DNA of 38,988 bases, taken from NCBI GenBank assembly GCA_013151215.1, contig JAADIS010000123.1, positions 1-38,988 on the forward strand, written 5' to 3'. Made by a program: the position numbers and the translations under genes. Origin of the DNA: Chlorobiota bacterium (GTDB taxonomy: Bacteria > Bacteroidota > Bacteroidia > Bacteroidales > F082). Positions within the stretch are counted from its first letter, which is position 1. Each line of letters starts with the position of its first letter. Positions 1 to 8,454 of this stretch are shown here, piece by piece. Below the pieces are notes generated by a model, which was not told the DNA's origin, did no database searches, and saw only the letters and a list, made by a program, of their open reading frames with translations.

Positions 1-146
1 ACACACCCTGTAACATGCAAATAATCAATATGATATACGATCTTAGCCTTGGCATTCCCCACTCTTTTTGGATATTTTGCTTACAAAGCTAATTAATTTT
101 CAGCAGAAAAGGAAGTGGTTTCCCTTGAATTTTTAAGATTTGCAAA
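1..146. repeat. direct repeat R1 flanking the SDH-protease cassette
   Basis: A block of about 146 bp that recurs at 1625-1770 with a constant offset of 1624 bp. By eye, about a dozen substitutions separate the copies and there is no gap. Similarity stops abruptly after the shared GATTTGCAAA. The repeat may extend left of the window. The two copies bracket a two-gene cassette, as expected of a cassette-like insertion or a duplication of a target region. Confidence 0.85.
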
Positions 147-279
147 TGGCGGTTGGCAATATGATAAGTTGGGTATTTTGAAACATCAAATTTCATTTTA
201 CTACGATGATTGTTCGTAGTTATAATGTTCATATTTAGCACTTTCTGCCCAATTTATAATATTGCGTGTTGTGTGCTGC

Positions 280-483
280 CTATTCTTCAATAATTATTTC
301 TTGTGAATCTTTATTGACATCAGATTTTTCAATCTCCGCTAACGAATAATCAATTATTACATTATTCTTTATAGCAAATGATAGATTATCAGTCAACTCG
401 GTAGGAGTTTCATAAGTAATATCACTAGCAGAAGTATTCTGCGTATTATAATTTACTAATATGGCATTATTAATATTTTCCAT
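280..483 (-). CDS. small acidic hypothetical protein, 67 aa
   Basis: A 67-residue, Asn/Asp/Glu-rich protein with an acidic C-terminus (ends EIIIEE). It has no signal peptide, membrane segment or recognised motif. It lies 31 bp downstream of the SDH-family protease gene on the same strand and inside the same repeat-bracketed cassette, so co-transcription is likely. I do not recognise the family. A role as substrate, regulator or partner of the protease is possible but is inference from position only. Confidence 0.6.
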   Translation of the reverse strand: MENINNAILVNYNTQNTSASDITYETPTELTDNLSFAIKNNVIIDYSLAEIEKSDVNKDSQEIIIEE

Positions 484-514
484 AATATTTTATTTTACAA
501 ATGTAATACATTTT

Positions 515-1534
515 TTAATTTTCATGCTTCCAACCTTCAAAAATTCTTTGATCTTCAACTGCAGTTCTCTGTAAACGTGGTAATCCAGGCTGATTAATCG
601 GTATTTGTTTTTTAGTAATTTCTCCTTCACTAACAAAAACATCTGTACCACCTTGAATACTCTCAATTAATGCTCTTCTAAATGAGTATTTTGTTGAGTT
701 TTGATTGCCAAGAATAACATTTGGGTCATATCTTTTCGATAATTCTAATTCTGAATGAATATCATCAAAGACTTTTTTGATTTTATGATAAAAATCCATT
801 GATGGAGTTTCAACCTTTAATCCTAATTCATCTCTTGCTTCTCTACGATAAATTGGATAATCATGACTCCCCGAATCAGAACATAAAAATGATACTATTT
901 CTTTTATTTTCTTTTTATCTTCAAAATTATGATTTAATAATTTTTCTGCCAACATTTGAATTTGTGAACGTGAACGAAATACATTTCCAATAACAATTGG
1001 GTGAATCTTATCTGCTAGTACATTGAAAATCCGTGTCAAATCATTTTCATTGGATATTTTTAGTTCTTGTTTAGCATACTCAAAAAAACCTTTGATAGAT
1101 TCAACGCTTACAGGTACTCTTGCTTGCGGATTTTGGGGAATTGCAGGATTTTGGGGATTTAGCGGACTATTTAAACTCGGGTCAATTGGTCCTAGCGTGG
1201 CTTGTTTTGTCATGATAATATTATTTGCTCCTAGACTAATTAATGTCCCTGCACTCCTTGCTTTTGAAACAATAATAACTTCATATGATTTGCAAAATTG
1301 TTTTATAAGATTTATCAAACTCCAAGCAGCCATTGTATCTCCTCCTCGAGTATAAAGAAATAATGTGATTTTTTCAGGCAAATCAAATTTGTCTAAATGG
1401 TCAACAAAATAATCTTGCATTTCAGAAGAAATTTGCGTTTCAAGATTGGGTCTATCTCCTGTAATGAATACTAATAGTTTTGAGTTTCTTTCCTTTTCAA
1501 TTTCTTTGTAAAGTTTAAGTCTTTCTTTTAACAT
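515..1534 (-). CDS. SDH-family (ClpP/SppA-fold) serine protease-like protein
   Basis: A 339-aa cytoplasmic protein without signal peptide or membrane helix. Residues about 20-125 show the ClpP-crotonase/SppA pattern: a beta-strand, then YTRGGDTMAAW (61-71, the oxyanion-type Gly-Gly-Asp loop), then SKARSAGTLISLGANNIIM (90-108) with Ser94 as candidate nucleophile, then TLGPIDPSLN. This order matches the family called 'serine dehydrogenase proteinase' (SDH_sah). The C-terminal 200 residues are helical and less familiar. Low G+C and the flanking direct repeats suggest an accessory gene. The physiological substrate is unknown. A small acidic ORF follows immediately downstream. The family call is firm; the function as an active protease is inferred from the motif. 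Confidence 0.8.
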   Translation of the reverse strand: MLKERLKLYKEIEKERNSKLLVFITGDRPNLETQISSEMQDYFVDHLDKFDLPEKITLFLYTRGGDTMAAWSLINLIKQFCKSYEVIIVSKARSAGTLISLGANNIIMTKQATLGPIDPSLNSPLNPQNPAIPQNPQARVPVSVESIKGFFEYAKQELKISNENDLTRIFNVLADKIHPIVIGNVFRSRSQIQMLAEKLLNHNFEDKKKIKEIVSFLCSDSGSHDYPIYRREARDELGLKVETPSMDFYHKIKKVFDDIHSELELSKRYDPNVILGNQNSTKYSFRRALIESIQGGTDVFVSEGEITKKQIPINQPGLPRLQRTAVEDQRIFEGWKHEN

Positions 1535-1979
1535 AGTTTTTTATTTTAAAAGTTCATTCTTTCAGGTCGCACATTACTACTTAACAAAAACACCCCCAAT
1601 GTACACATACACTTCCTTAGCAATCACACACTCTATAACATGCAAATAATCAATATGATAAACGATATTAGGTTTGGCATTCCCCACTCTTTTTGGATAT
1701 TTTGCTTACAAAACTAATTAATTTTTAGTAGAAAAGGAAGTGGTTTCCCTTGAATTTTTATGATTTGCAAACTATCAACTTATTCGGTTCCATTTTCAGC
1801 AGCAAAAATATCCAGGTCCCGTGGAATACAGGGTGACATTGAATGTCATGTTGCCGTTTTTTTTTATTTTTATGCTTTACTAAAAGCTTTTGTAAATGAA
1901 AAAATACACATTCCCGGGTGAATTGCTTATCGATTACCGCTTGTAAAATGATGTCTCGCAAGCAGACCTTACAGCCAAA
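1535..1979. other. non-coding stretch upstream of the SDH cassette
   Basis: There is no convincing gene here. It holds the presumed promoter/leader of the SDH-protease gene (no TAnnTTTG match found), direct repeat R2 at 1625-1770, and a short perfect palindrome at 1834-1848 (7-bp arms TGACATT/AATGTCA around one G) followed by a T-rich run on the plus strand. The palindrome could be an operator or chance. Confidence 0.5.
1625..1770. repeat. direct repeat R2 flanking the SDH-protease cassette
   Basis: The second copy of the block at 1-146, in the same orientation, roughly 92% identical by eye. It lies just upstream of the SDH-protease gene, whereas R1 lies downstream of the 67-aa gene, so one repeat unit plus the two genes makes a period of 1624 bp. 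Confidence 0.85.
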
Positions 1980-2282
1980 ATGAATGTGGATGTCAGGACA
2001 ATTATAAGATGGGGAGCAATACAATCGCTTATAAAAGCTGAGAAAGAAAAAGACCTGATCGATGAAACTTTTATCCCCTTTCAGTTGATACGTAACCTTA
2101 ACGCGGCTGTCAGCATACCCACTTATTACGATTTTGCCCTTAGGAAATACGCCTTGGCCGAAATCTCGATAAAATTGCCTTCGTCACTGTGGATCAAAGA
2201 ACAGTTGGGCACAAAACTGATTTGGGAAAACAGTCCGGAAAGGGGGGGCAAATATATCGAACAGACAGGAATCACACTATGA
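1980..2282 (+). CDS. doubtful hypothetical protein, 100 aa (possible gene remnant)
   Basis: A 100-codon ATG ORF with host-like G+C. The translation has a believable amphipathic composition, with the run IPTYYDFALRKYALAEISIK in its middle, but I recognise no family and see no promoter. It lies between repeat R2 and the terminator of the DHOD-like gene, a typical place for decayed genes. It may be a remnant rather than a functional gene. Confidence 0.3.
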   Translation: MNVDVRTIIRWGAIQSLIKAEKEKDLIDETFIPFQLIRNLNAAVSIPTYYDFALRKYALAEISIKLPSSLWIKEQLGTKLIWENSPERGGKYIEQTGITL

Positions 2283-2304
2283 TATTAACTGGTCAAAAAA
2301 AAAG

Positions 2305-2333
2305 GGCCCTTATTGCACGAGGCAATAAGGGCC
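2305..2333 (-). terminator. intrinsic terminator of the DHOD-like gene
   Basis: A perfect 12-bp inverted repeat (GGCCCTTATTGC / GCAATAAGGGCC) around a 5-nt loop ACGAG. On the minus strand it is followed by nine U residues (A-run at 2295-2303), so it terminates the leftward gene that ends at 2357. Confidence 0.9.
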
Positions 2334-2356
2334 GTCCTATTATATCTAGTTTAAAA

Positions 2357-3367
2357 TCACGTTGGATACTTTTTGAAGATATCTCCCGACTTCATTAAAA
2401 TATCGACATATTGCGCACGTCGATAAGCAAAAGGATCCTTGATGTTCTTCTTCGACATATTGCCCCTGAACTCTTCCAGGCTGTCGTATTCGCGGTTCGC
2501 CATCCAGATTTCCATATCCTCGAGCATTTTGGTGATTTGCTGAGGCCCGCTCTTGTAAACGGCGCTTACTACCTGAACCACGTCGGCACCTGCAAGCAAC
2601 ATCTTGATTACGTCGCCACCTGAAAAAATCCCCCTGTTCGCGCAAATATCCGCTTTGATATTATCATATAAAAGACCAGTATATCTCAAAGGTAACCTGC
2701 TGTCGAACTCTGTCGATAGATTATAGTTGAAAGCCATTTCCTCTGTTTCTATATTTATTTCGGGCTGAAAAAGCTTGTTGAACAACACAAAGCCGTCAAC
2801 GCCTTTTTTGTCCATCTCGTTGAAGGTAAACAAGGGATTGGTATAAAACGGGCTAAGCTTGACGCTCACGGGTATGCCAACAACCTTTTTAACGCCCTCA
2901 ATAACATCAAGTTCTTCGGCGATGATAGCCTTTCCCTCCATCTCGAACTCCCTGGGGTTATTGTAGAAATTAAGCTCCAGCGCATCGGCCCCGGCCTCTT
3001 CGAGTTTTTTGGCATATTCATACCATGTTTCATCGGTAACGGCATTTAAGCTTGCGATTAAAGGGATGTCCAATGCTGCTTTTGCTTCTTTAAAATGCAT
3101 CAAGAACTCCTCGGGGCCGGATTCGTAAAGCTCGGAATGGAACATGCTCGTGCTTTCGCCATAGCGTTCTTCATAACCGGTATGCAACTGGTGCATCTCA
3201 AGGTTCTCCAACTGAATCTGCTCTTCGAAAAGGGATTTATAAACTATTGCCGAAGCCCCGGCAGACTCAAGCTTCTTAAGCATCGATATATCGCTGACAA
3301 GATTGCTGGCGCCTATTATTATAGGGTTTTTCAATTCCAGCCCTAAATATTTTGTAGTAAGATTCAT
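2357..3367 (-). CDS. dihydroorotate dehydrogenase-like flavoprotein
   Basis: A 336-aa TIM-barrel protein of the class 1 dihydroorotate dehydrogenase/dihydropyrimidine dehydrogenase family. The N-terminus MNLTTKYLGLELKNPIIIGA is typical of PyrD/PreA-like barrels. IASLNAVT, ALELNFYNNP and VSVKLSPF are the strand-end positions that line the FMN/substrate pocket, and the phosphate-binding GGDVIKMLLAGADVVQVVSA region follows. Bacteroidota commonly carry this 'DHOD-like' protein beside nifJ, as here, where the two are divergent with 210 bp between start codons. Its reaction is uncertain: no pyr genes are near, and an electron-transfer or alternative oxidoreductase role linked to PFOR is inference. 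It ends in a strong intrinsic terminator. Confidence 0.85.
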   Translation of the reverse strand: MNLTTKYLGLELKNPIIIGASNLVSDISMLKKLESAGASAIVYKSLFEEQIQLENLEMHQLHTGYEERYGESTSMFHSELYESGPEEFLMHFKEAKAALDIPLIASLNAVTDETWYEYAKKLEEAGADALELNFYNNPREFEMEGKAIIAEELDVIEGVKKVVGIPVSVKLSPFYTNPLFTFNEMDKKGVDGFVLFNKLFQPEINIETEEMAFNYNLSTEFDSRLPLRYTGLLYDNIKADICANRGIFSGGDVIKMLLAGADVVQVVSAVYKSGPQQITKMLEDMEIWMANREYDSLEEFRGNMSKKNIKDPFAYRRAQYVDILMKSGDIFKKYPT

Positions 3368-3513
3368 GATAAAATTACTTTAGTTTTTATTTTGGCTGTA
3401 AAATTAAGATAAAATCTTAGATTTCCTGATATAAGTAAATTTATAATCGTTTTAAATTGTTATTTATACAATATTTTTAACACATCAGGCATAAGATCCT
3501 ATAATAAAAAAAG

Positions 3514-3521
3514 TACTTTTG
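3514..3521 (+). promoter_or_regulatory. -7 promoter box of nifJ
   Basis: TACTTTTG matches the Bacteroidota -7 consensus TAnnTTTG and lies 56 nt before the chosen nifJ ATG. No clear -33 TTG at the usual spacing was seen. Confidence 0.6.
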
Positions 3522-3577
3522 CAAATCCTGGTTTTAGGTCGGGAAAACAGTACTAATCAATTCAAAATAACTTGATT

Positions 3578-6500
3578 ATGAACAGTAATAAAAAGTTTAT
3601 AACATGTGACGGAAACTACGCCGCCGCACACGTAGCATATATGTTTAGCGAAGTAGCGGCTATTTATCCCATCACTCCCTCATCAACCATGGCCGAATAT
3701 GTTGACGAATGGTCATCATTTGGTAGAAAAAATATTTTCGGGGAAACTATTAAGGTAGTCGAAATGCAATCGGAAGGCGGTGCGGCAGGTGCTTTGCACG
3801 GATCGCTGCAATCAGGGGCACTTACTACAACTTTCACGGCATCGCAGGGCCTTTTGCTGATGATACCCAATATGTATAAAATTTCCGGTGAGCTTTTGCC
3901 GGCGGTTTTCCATGTTAGCGCACGTAGCTTGGCCGCACAGGCATTATCCATTTTTGGCGATCACAGCGACGTGATGAGCACGCGCCATACAGGTTTTGCG
4001 ATTCTTGCAACGGGCAGCGTCCAGGAAATTATGGATATCGCCCCCATAGCGCACTTTGTCAGCTTGAAGTCGAGAATTCCTTTCCTTCACATGTTCGACG
4101 GTTTCCGCACCTCGCACGAAATCCAGAAAGTCGAATACCAGGAGCATGAGGACCTAGGACATCTTTTCCCTTGGGAGGACGTTCAGAAATTCCGCGACAA
4201 TGCGCTAAACCCGGAGCATCCCGTTACCAGGGGAACGGCTCAAAACCCCGATATTTATTTTCAGGCCCGCGAGGCTTCCAACCGCTTCTACGACCCTATC
4301 CCTGATATGGTTGAGGATTATATGCAGGAAATGAAGAAAGTTCATGGCCGCGAATATCACCCATTTACTTATTATGGCGCTGAAGATGCTGAAAACGTGA
4401 TAATCGCAATGGGTTCCGTAACGGAAACCATTCGCGAAACCATTGATTATCTTAATGCCAAGGGCGAAAAAACAGGGCTTGTATCAGTTCACCTTTATCG
4501 TCCCTTCTCCGAGAAGTATTTAATGAGGGTCATGCCTGAGTCTGTCAAGAACATTGCTGTTTTGGACCGCACCAAAGAGCCGGGAGCAAATGGCGAACCA
4601 CTTTATCTTGATGTAAAAGAGATATTCTATGGCAAAGAGAACCGGCCGTGCATTGTTGGTGGCCGTTACGGATTAAGCTCGAAAGACACAACCCCGGCAC
4701 AAATAATCTCGGTATTCGAGAACCTTAAGCTAAGCGAGCCTAAACACGGTTTCACCATAGGGATTGTTGACGATGTTACTTTCAAGTCATTGCCGCTGCT
4801 TCCCGAAGTATGTATTTCGGAAGAGGGAACTTACGAAGCCAAGTTTTATGGCCTGGGCGCCGACGGCACTGTCGGGGCAAATAAAAACTCCATTAAAATC
4901 ATCGGTGAATCCACCGACAAATATGCCCAGGCATATTTTGCTTACGATTCAAAGAAATCAGGCGGCATAACCGTTTCCCACCTTCGTTTCGGCGACAAAC
5001 CAATACGTTCCACATATTTGGTGGGAACCCCTGATTTCGTTGCCTGCCACGTTCCGGCATATCTTACAAAATACGATATGCTCAAAGGCATGAAAAAAGG
5101 AGGAACCTTCCTCTTGAACAGTATTTGGGACGAAGAGGAAACCAAACGCCGTTTGCCCGACAGTATGAAGAAGTTCATGGCTGAGAACAAAATAAGGTTT
5201 TATACCATAAACGCGACCAAAGAGGCCGCTGAAATTGGACTTGGCAACAGAACCAATACCATTATGCAGTCCGCTTTCTTCAAAGTTGCCGAAGTGATCC
5301 CTTATGCCGATGCCGAGGAACTGATGAAACATTTCATCATGAAAACTTATGGTAAGAAAGGCGAGGAAATAGTCAATATGAACTATGCCGCCATCGACAA
5401 AGGGGCAAATGTTACTGAAATTGAAGTCCCTGCCGAGTGGGCCGGCATTGCTGTTGGGGAAGAAAAAACCGAGGACAACATCAAGCTTCCTGATTTTATC
5501 AAGAACGTTGTTCGTCCGATAGAAGCATTGAAGGGTGATGATTTGCCCGTTAGCGCATTCCTTGGCCGTGAAGATGGAACTTTCCCGCAGGGAACCGCTG
5601 CTTTCGAGAAACGGGGTATAGCAGTTGAGGTTCCTGAGTGGCAAGCCGATAATTGTATCCAGTGCAACCAATGTGCTTATGTCTGCCCCCATGCCGTTAT
5701 CCGTCCTTTCCTTGTTGACGAAAATGAAGAAAAAGCACTTCCCGGGGGCATTGAATTAATTGATGCCAAGGGAAAACAAAAAGGATATAAATTCCGTATC
5801 CAGGTTAGTGTACTCGACTGTACCGGCTGTGGCAGCTGTGCCGATGTTTGTCCTTCGAAAGAGAAATCGCTCATCATGAAACCTCTTGACGGACAAAGGG
5901 CGGAAGCTGCAAACTGGGATCACCTGGTAAAAGAAATATCCTACAAAAAGGATGTCGTAAACAAATTCGGCTCATTCAAGGAAGCACAGTTCGCGCCCAG
6001 CTTGTTCGAGTTTTCGGGGGCATGTGCTGGTTGCGGCGAAACCCCGTATATTCAAACTGCCACCACTCTTTATGGCGAGCGCATGATGATAGCCAACGCA
6101 ACAGGTTGTTCCTCGATCTACGGCGGCAGCGCCCCATCAACACCTTATACGACCAACGAGGAAGGCAAAGGCCCCGCATGGGCAAACTCCTTATTCGAAG
6201 ACAATGCCGAATATGGCCTGGGGATGTCAACAGGTGTCCGCCAGATGCGCAACCGTATTGAAAGGCTGATGAACGAGGCTCTAGCAAATGGCATAGACGA
6301 CGAAAGAAGAGAAGCCTTCCAAAACTGGATCGACACCAAAGAGCTTGGTAACGAATCAATTGCGGCTTCCGCTAAAGTCAGCCAGGCCCTGAAAGGAAAA
6401 ACCGACGATCTTGCCAGGCAATTGCTCGGGCTGGAACAGTATTTCGTCAAGAAATCAGTTTGGATATTCGGTGGCGACGGTTGGGCATACGATATTGGCT

Positions 6501-7117
6501 TTGGTGGTGTTGACCATGTTTTAGCCTCAGGCGAAGATGTAAATATCCTGGTTCTTGATACTGAGGTTTACTCAAACACAGGTGGCCAGGCATCTAAAGC
6601 CAGCCCTACTGCTGCCGTTGCCAAATTTGCGACTTCGGGAAAAGAAGTCCGCAAAAAAGACCTTGGTGCAATTGCCATGACTTATGGTTATGTTTATGTT
6701 GCGCAGGTGGCGATGGGAGGAAATATGGCCCAATACTTCAAAGCATTGAAAGAAGCCGAGGCATATCCTGGCCCATCCTTGATTATTGCTTATTCCCCAT
6801 GTATTGCACACGGCTTGAGAAATACAATGGCCGAGTCGCAAGCCGAAGAGAAATATGCCGTTCAGTCGGGATACTGGTCACTGTACCGTTATAACCCGCT
6901 TTTGGAAAAAGAAGGCAAGAATCCTTTCCAACTTGATTCGAAGGAGCCTGACTGGGACAAATATCAAAATTTCCTTGATATGGAGGTCCGTTTCCTCACC
7001 CTCAAGAAGTCATTCCCCGAAAGGGCAAAAGACCTTCAGCAACAAGCCGTTAAAAACGCACAATGGCGTTATAATTATTACAAACGTCTTGCTGAAATGG
7101 ATTTTTCGGAACATTAA
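3578..7117 (+). CDS. nifJ: pyruvate:ferredoxin (flavodoxin) oxidoreductase
   Basis: A 1179-aa single-chain PFOR that oxidatively decarboxylates pyruvate to acetyl-CoA and reduces ferredoxin in the cytoplasm. All domains are present in order: the N-terminal PYR domain (YPITPSSTMAEYVDEW), the transketolase-like domain II, the gamma domain (about 410-620), and two [4Fe-4S] motifs with Cys693/696/699/703 and Cys748/751/754/758. The C-terminal TPP domain has the proximal cluster CAGCGE (Cys816/819), GDGWAYDIGFGG around Asp967, SNTGGQASKASPT, and Cys1075 in PCIAHGL. The length equals the family norm. The ATG at 3578 is preferred to an upstream in-frame TTG at 3572 because it opens the usual N-terminus. 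It is monocistronic between a -7 box and a bidirectional terminator. It is key to anaerobic energy metabolism. Confidence 0.98.
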   Translation: MNSNKKFITCDGNYAAAHVAYMFSEVAAIYPITPSSTMAEYVDEWSSFGRKNIFGETIKVVEMQSEGGAAGALHGSLQSGALTTTFTASQGLLLMIPNMYKISGELLPAVFHVSARSLAAQALSIFGDHSDVMSTRHTGFAILATGSVQEIMDIAPIAHFVSLKSRIPFLHMFDGFRTSHEIQKVEYQEHEDLGHLFPWEDVQKFRDNALNPEHPVTRGTAQNPDIYFQAREASNRFYDPIPDMVEDYMQEMKKVHGREYHPFTYYGAEDAENVIIAMGSVTETIRETIDYLNAKGEKTGLVSVHLYRPFSEKYLMRVMPESVKNIAVLDRTKEPGANGEPLYLDVKEIFYGKENRPCIVGGRYGLSSKDTTPAQIISVFENLKLSEPKHGFTIGIVDDVTFKSLPLLPEVCISEEGTYEAKFYGLGADGTVGANKNSIKIIGESTDKYAQAYFAYDSKKSGGITVSHLRFGDKPIRSTYLVGTPDFVACHVPAYLTKYDMLKGMKKGGTFLLNSIWDEEETKRRLPDSMKKFMAENKIRFYTINATKEAAEIGLGNRTNTIMQSAFFKVAEVIPYADAEELMKHFIMKTYGKKGEEIVNMNYAAIDKGANVTEIEVPAEWAGIAVGEEKTEDNIKLPDFIKNVVRPIEALKGDDLPVSAFLGREDGTFPQGTAAFEKRGIAVEVPEWQADNCIQCNQCAYVCPHAVIRPFLVDENEEKALPGGIELIDAKGKQKGYKFRIQVSVLDCTGCGSCADVCPSKEKSLIMKPLDGQRAEAANWDHLVKEISYKKDVVNKFGSFKEAQFAPSLFEFSGACAGCGETPYIQTATTLYGERMMIANATGCSSIYGGSAPSTPYTTNEEGKGPAWANSLFEDNAEYGLGMSTGVRQMRNRIERLMNEALANGIDDERREAFQNWIDTKELGNESIAASAKVSQALKGKTDDLARQLLGLEQYFVKKSVWIFGGDGWAYDIGFGGVDHVLASGEDVNILVLDTEVYSNTGGQASKASPTAAVAKFATSGKEVRKKDLGAIAMTYGYVYVAQVAMGGNMAQYFKALKEAEAYPGPSLIIAYSPCIAHGLRNTMAESQAEEKYAVQSGYWSLYRYNPLLEKEGKNPFQLDSKEPDWDKYQNFLDMEVRFLTLKKSFPERAKDLQQQAVKNAQWRYNYYKRLAEMDFSEH

Positions 7118-7144
7118 TATAAGTTCTGAAACACTCTCAAAAAA

Positions 7145-7170
7145 AGCCCCCTCAAATTACTGAGGGGGCT
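7145..7170. terminator. bidirectional intrinsic terminator
   Basis: A 10-bp stem AGCCCCCTCA / TGAGGGGGCT with a 6-nt loop, flanked by an A-run on the left and a T-run on the right. It can therefore serve both nifJ (rightward) and the convergent T9SS gene ending at 7187. Confidence 0.9.
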
Positions 7171-7186
7171 TTTTTTTATTCTCGAC

Positions 7187-8065
7187 TTATTTTATCATCA
7201 ACTTCTTGACTAACCTTTGATTTTTTGAACTAACAAACTCCAGCAAATAAACCCCTGTGCTTAGTTTTGAATTATCAAGGGTGTTGGATCCGGAGCCCAA
7301 TGAATAGTTGGCAACAATATTTCCGCCCAAGCCATAAACATTTAACTTATAAACATCATCATCGCCAATATTTACAATCAGTCTGCCTGGGGTATTGATT
7401 ATTTTTATTTGCCCGGCATCAATATCGTTTACTGAGGCAATGTGAGAAGCGTTGAAAACCTTCAGATCCTTCCAGTATCCTTTGAATGTTTCGCCGGAAC
7501 CCGCGTGTTCATTTACAAATGATGCATCATTATTATGATTTAGAGCATCGATATCCTTTGTTAAAACAAGATTGTCGTCGAGGTATATCCTTGCTTTTTG
7601 CTCACTTGAATTATAATTAATAATAAGATTATGCCATTGGTCGAGACTAACTACGGTAGAACTTAGCTCGTAAACGGAACCGTCGTTGGCCATTAAAACC
7701 AATTTATCGCCCTCGATATATGCTCCCATCCATCTCCACGACAAACCGCAGATTATTATAGGCGTCCTGAAATCAGGTAGTTCTTCGATATAAAAATCGA
7801 GCATGACCGAAAAATTACCGAAATCGAAATTTGCTACCGAGGGTGTTTGAATAACGGAACCCGAAAGGTCAACTCCATAATAAATACCGTTGGAATAAAC
7901 GCCCCCGTTCTGAAAAGGTGCATTGGTCAGGCTTATATCATCCAAATTCCCAGTGGCATCGACTGCATCAGTCACCAATGGGTAATTTGCCATAAGAGAA
8001 TCTTGAGCACTTGCGCTAAAAATTAATAAAAATGCGATTACAAAGGTTGCATAAAATTTTTTCAT
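7187..8065 (-). CDS. secreted LamG-like (concanavalin-fold) T9SS protein
   Basis: A 292-aa protein from the internal ATG at 8065, preferred because it begins a clean signal peptide (MKKFYATFVIAFLLIFSASA, cleaved before QDS). The longer ORF up to 8173 has no such start. Residues about 40-210 look like a LamG/concanavalin A-like jelly-roll: FSVMLDFYIEELP, LDQWHNLIINYN, ARIYLDDNLV and YWKDLKVFN are its typical strands, often carbohydrate-binding. The C-terminal 70 residues form a T9SS type A sorting domain (YGLGGNIVANYSL ... LSTGVYLLEF ... LVKKLMIK). It is probably exported and attached to the cell surface. The ligand is unknown. Confidence 0.82.
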   Translation of the reverse strand: MKKFYATFVIAFLLIFSASAQDSLMANYPLVTDAVDATGNLDDISLTNAPFQNGGVYSNGIYYGVDLSGSVIQTPSVANFDFGNFSVMLDFYIEELPDFRTPIIICGLSWRWMGAYIEGDKLVLMANDGSVYELSSTVVSLDQWHNLIINYNSSEQKARIYLDDNLVLTKDIDALNHNNDASFVNEHAGSGETFKGYWKDLKVFNASHIASVNDIDAGQIKIINTPGRLIVNIGDDDVYKLNVYGLGGNIVANYSLGSGSNTLDNSKLSTGVYLLEFVSSKNQRLVKKLMIK

Positions 8066-8100
8066 ACCTAATAACTTAATTAAACAATGTTTTTTATTAA

Positions 8101-8108
8101 CAAATATA
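8101..8108 (-). promoter_or_regulatory. -7 box of the LamG-like T9SS gene
   Basis: The minus strand reads TATATTTG, a perfect TAnnTTTG match, 35 nt upstream of the chosen ATG at 8065. This supports the internal start over the longer ORF, whose start at 8173 lies upstream of this promoter. Confidence 0.55.
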
Positions 8109-8216
8109 GCAATAGTTTTAAATATGCAGATATTTGGCACAAACGCAATCAAATAGCAAAGCAAGTTTTTCATTTTGAAACTTCATTTTGAAACTTTAAT
8201 CCTGCCAGTCTTAACC

Positions 8217-8368
8217 AAAACTTTTTCTTTGTGAGACTCCGTGTCTTCTCCGTGCTCCTCTGTGTAACAGATATCCCGCAACAGCACAACCCAAAACTTT
8301 TTCTTTGTGAAACTCCGTATCTTCTCCGTACTCCTCTGTGTAACAGATATCCCACAAGTAGCACAAAC
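8217..8368. repeat. two tandem copies of a 76-bp intergenic repeat
   Basis: Copy 1 is 8217-8292 and copy 2 is 8293-8368. Each starts AAAACTTTTTCTTTGTGA and carries CTCCGT..CTTCTCCGT.CTCC followed by TCTGTGTAACAGATATCCC. A few transitions separate them. The CTTTGTG/CTCTGTG style resembles the dispersed intergenic repeats common in Bacteroidota genomes. Function unknown. Confidence 0.85.
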
Positions 8369-8442
8369 AAATATCAAAACAAGCTCAATAAAATAACACA
8401 GCACATCAAAAATGGAATCAGCCACTTTTAATTGAATTTCCG

Positions 8443-8450
8443 TACTTTAG
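8443..8450 (+). promoter_or_regulatory. decayed -7 box of the mutS2 fragment
   Basis: TACTTTAG is one base off TAnnTTTG and sits exactly 4 nt before the ATG at 8455. This is the same spacing as the intact box of the complete mutS2 at 12334-12341. The flanks also align (TTTCC just upstream in both), showing that the duplicated segment includes the promoter. Confidence 0.5.
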
Positions 8451-8454
8451 CACC

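Larger units (their letters stand above)
8066..8454. other. non-coding region with a promoter and a tandem repeat
   Basis: 389 bp without a supportable gene. It contains the promoter of the leftward LamG-like gene (8101-8108), short repeats of CATTTTGAAACTT near 8170-8195, the tandem 76-bp repeat at 8217-8368, and the promoter of the mutS2 fragment. ORFs read across the tandem repeat are artefacts of its low-complexity sequence. Confidence 0.7.

Noticed and set aside
147-279. Integron attC site between the 67-aa gene and repeat R1
   Set aside because: Matches to core-like heptamers (e.g. GTTGGGT) exist, but no properly spaced pair of core and inverse core and no integrase are visible.
4958-5692. 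A 244-codon antisense ORF inside nifJ
   Set aside because: It lies fully opposite a well-conserved PFOR region and has no recognisable family or promoter. It is a by-product of codon bias.
8170-8431. Overlapping ORFs of 66-80 codons on both strands near 8.2-8.4 kb
   Set aside because: They read through the tandem 76-bp repeat; their repetitive peptides have no protein-like features.
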